Source of the DNA: Litorivivens sp041625495
GTDB lineage: Bacteria; Pseudomonadota; Gammaproteobacteria; Pseudomonadales; Spongiibacteraceae
Direction of reading: 5' to 3'
Length of the DNA stretch: 64,000 bases
Assembly: GCF_041625495.1 (NCBI RefSeq)
Contig: NZ_JBFJTH010000001.1
Span: forward strand, 12,971-76,970
Below, in pieces: positions 63,476 through 64,000 of the stretch. A model generated the notes under the pieces. It ran no database searches. It saw nothing but the letters and a program-made list of their open reading frames with translations, and was not told where the DNA came from. Each line of letters opens with the position of its first letter. Positions within the stretch are counted from its first letter, which is position 1. The position numbers were made by a program, and so were the translations under genes.

Positions 63476-63507
63476 TTGACTCTGTATCCAACTGCAGGCT
63501 TTTAACT
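63476..63507 (+). promoter_or_regulatory. MerR-family-type metal-responsive promoter candidate before the DUF4396 gene
   Basis: TTGACT is followed by a 19-base spacer and TTTAAC (or 20 bases and TTAACT). The long spacer holds an imperfect dyad beginning ACTCTGTA and ending TGCAGGCT, like the operators of ZntR, CadR and PbrR regulators, which need such a long spacer. It lies about 50 bases before the ATG. The right half is degenerate, so the call is tentative. Confidence 0.45.
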
Positions 63508-63556
63508 CACGCTACTGCACCAATTTGGTTGTAGGCACTGTTTTAAGGAGCTGTGT

Positions 63557-64000
63557 ATGGAACAAGCATGTCATGTTAATAAAGTGCAAAAGACCGAATC
63601 GTTAGCTACAAACAGTTTCGACTGGACGAGCACGAAAATCTGGCGACAATCGGCAAAGAATACTGGCTGGTGCTTGCTGGGCTGCGCTATCGGCGATTTC
63701 GGTACTATTTTGGCGTTTCAGGTTTACGCGCCGGGCTCCAACGCAATGCTGGTCATGGGGTTGGCAATGCTCAACGGCCTGTTGAGTAGTATTGCCCTAG
63801 AAGCCTTTATTCTCAGCCGCCAAATGACCCTGCGTTTGGCTTTGAAAACCGCGCTAGGCATGAGCCTGGTCAGTATGCTGGGTATGGAGTTTGCCATGAA
63901 TGCGACCGATTACCTGCTGGTGGGAGAAGCAAAGTTGACCTGGTGGTCCGTTCTGCCAAGCCTTGCAGCGGGTTTTCTGGCCCCCTGGCCCTATAACTAC
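63557..64000 (+). CDS. DUF4396 family membrane protein (partial, runs off the right end)
   Basis: The open frame of 148 codons is not closed in the window. The family is shown by WCLLGCAIGDFGTIL, LEAFILSRQMTLRLALKTALGMS and LPSLAAGFLAPWPYNY. At least four membrane helices are seen. The N-terminus MEQACHVNKVQ contains a Cys-His pair. TAAGGAG lies seven bases before the ATG. DUF4396 proteins are of unknown function; I recall them near copper-resistance genes, and the upstream promoter is of metal-responsive type. Both points suggest metal handling. Confidence 0.8.
   Translation, partial: MEQACHVNKVQKTESLATNSFDWTSTKIWRQSAKNTGWCLLGCAIGDFGTILAFQVYAPGSNAMLVMGLAMLNGLLSSIALEAFILSRQMTLRLALKTALGMSLVSMLGMEFAMNATDYLLVGEAKLTWWSVLPSLAAGFLAPWPYNY

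Overview
The window is chromosomal DNA of a Gram-negative gammaproteobacterium, most likely from the Cellvibrionales/pseudomonad side of the class. This placement is inferred from gene order and family content, not computed. The block tRNA-Leu(UAG)-tig-clpP-clpX-lon-hupB-ppiD and the block ffs-dnaX-ybaB-recR-rnd-ycgL-ycgN are the arrangements known from pseudomonads. A FimL-like type IV pilus regulator, fadBA, a PHA-granule-type small protein and a WS/DGAT wax-ester/triacylglycerol synthase fit an aerobic, lipid-storing, possibly marine lifestyle. No phage, insertion sequence, CRISPR array or rRNA operon is visible.

Layout. 1-2.2 kb: gcvT and a compact GH84 (O-GlcNAcase-type) enzyme. 2.3-5.85 kb: fadBA with an upstream palindrome and a strong terminator. 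5.9-7.25 kb: a class I phosphomannose-isomerase-like cupin protein. 7.4-16 kb: tRNA-Leu and the folding/proteolysis block, with a sigma32-like promoter before lon, a sigma70 promoter before hupB, and terminators after tig, clpX and hupB. 16-21 kb: Sfp-type phosphopantetheinyl transferase, a SerA-type dehydrogenase, DUF1285, a PHA-granule-type protein, a Do-family protease and a DUF4136 lipoprotein. 21.1-25.9 kb: 4.5S RNA, dnaX with an intact programmed -1 frameshift cassette, ybaB, recR, rnd, ycgL and ycgN. 25.9-28.7 kb: a small membrane protein, MoxR ATPase, a VWA protein, and an isolated 36-residue membrane peptide with its own promoter and terminator.

28.8-35.5 kb (mostly minus strand): metH, divergent nfuA with a structured leader, and a DAHP synthase-mtnA pair that is translationally coupled. 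35.5-39.5 kb: a small secreted protein coupled to rlmD, then a large lipoprotein alpha/beta-hydrolase. 39.5-49 kb (minus strand): LLM-family oxidoreductase, a low-molecular-weight protein tyrosine phosphatase, a lipoprotein tyrosine phosphatase, an AraC regulator, and a five-gene Yej/Opp-like peptide ABC transporter whose ATPase is split into two genes. 49-53.6 kb: mltD and gloB (minus), then a YafS-like methyltransferase, rnhA and dnaQ (plus). 53.6-58 kb: a non-coding leader, fimL-like, a membrane protein, sohB and an orphan GspG-like pseudopilin. 58-64 kb: WS/DGAT, a D-aminoacylase-type amidohydrolase, a truncated HmuV-like pseudogene, an acyl-CoA ligase, and a partial DUF4396 gene behind a MerR-type metal-responsive promoter candidate.

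Functionally most of the window is housekeeping: proteostasis, replication and recombination, one-carbon and methionine metabolism, and fatty-acid turnover. The best candidates for a second look are the dnaX frameshift cassette, the orphan 36-residue membrane peptide, the metal-type promoter before the DUF4396 gene, the nfuA leader hairpin, the cytosolic GH84 enzyme, the 763-residue lipoprotein hydrolase and the decayed HmuV fragment. I saw no clearly new multi-gene system.
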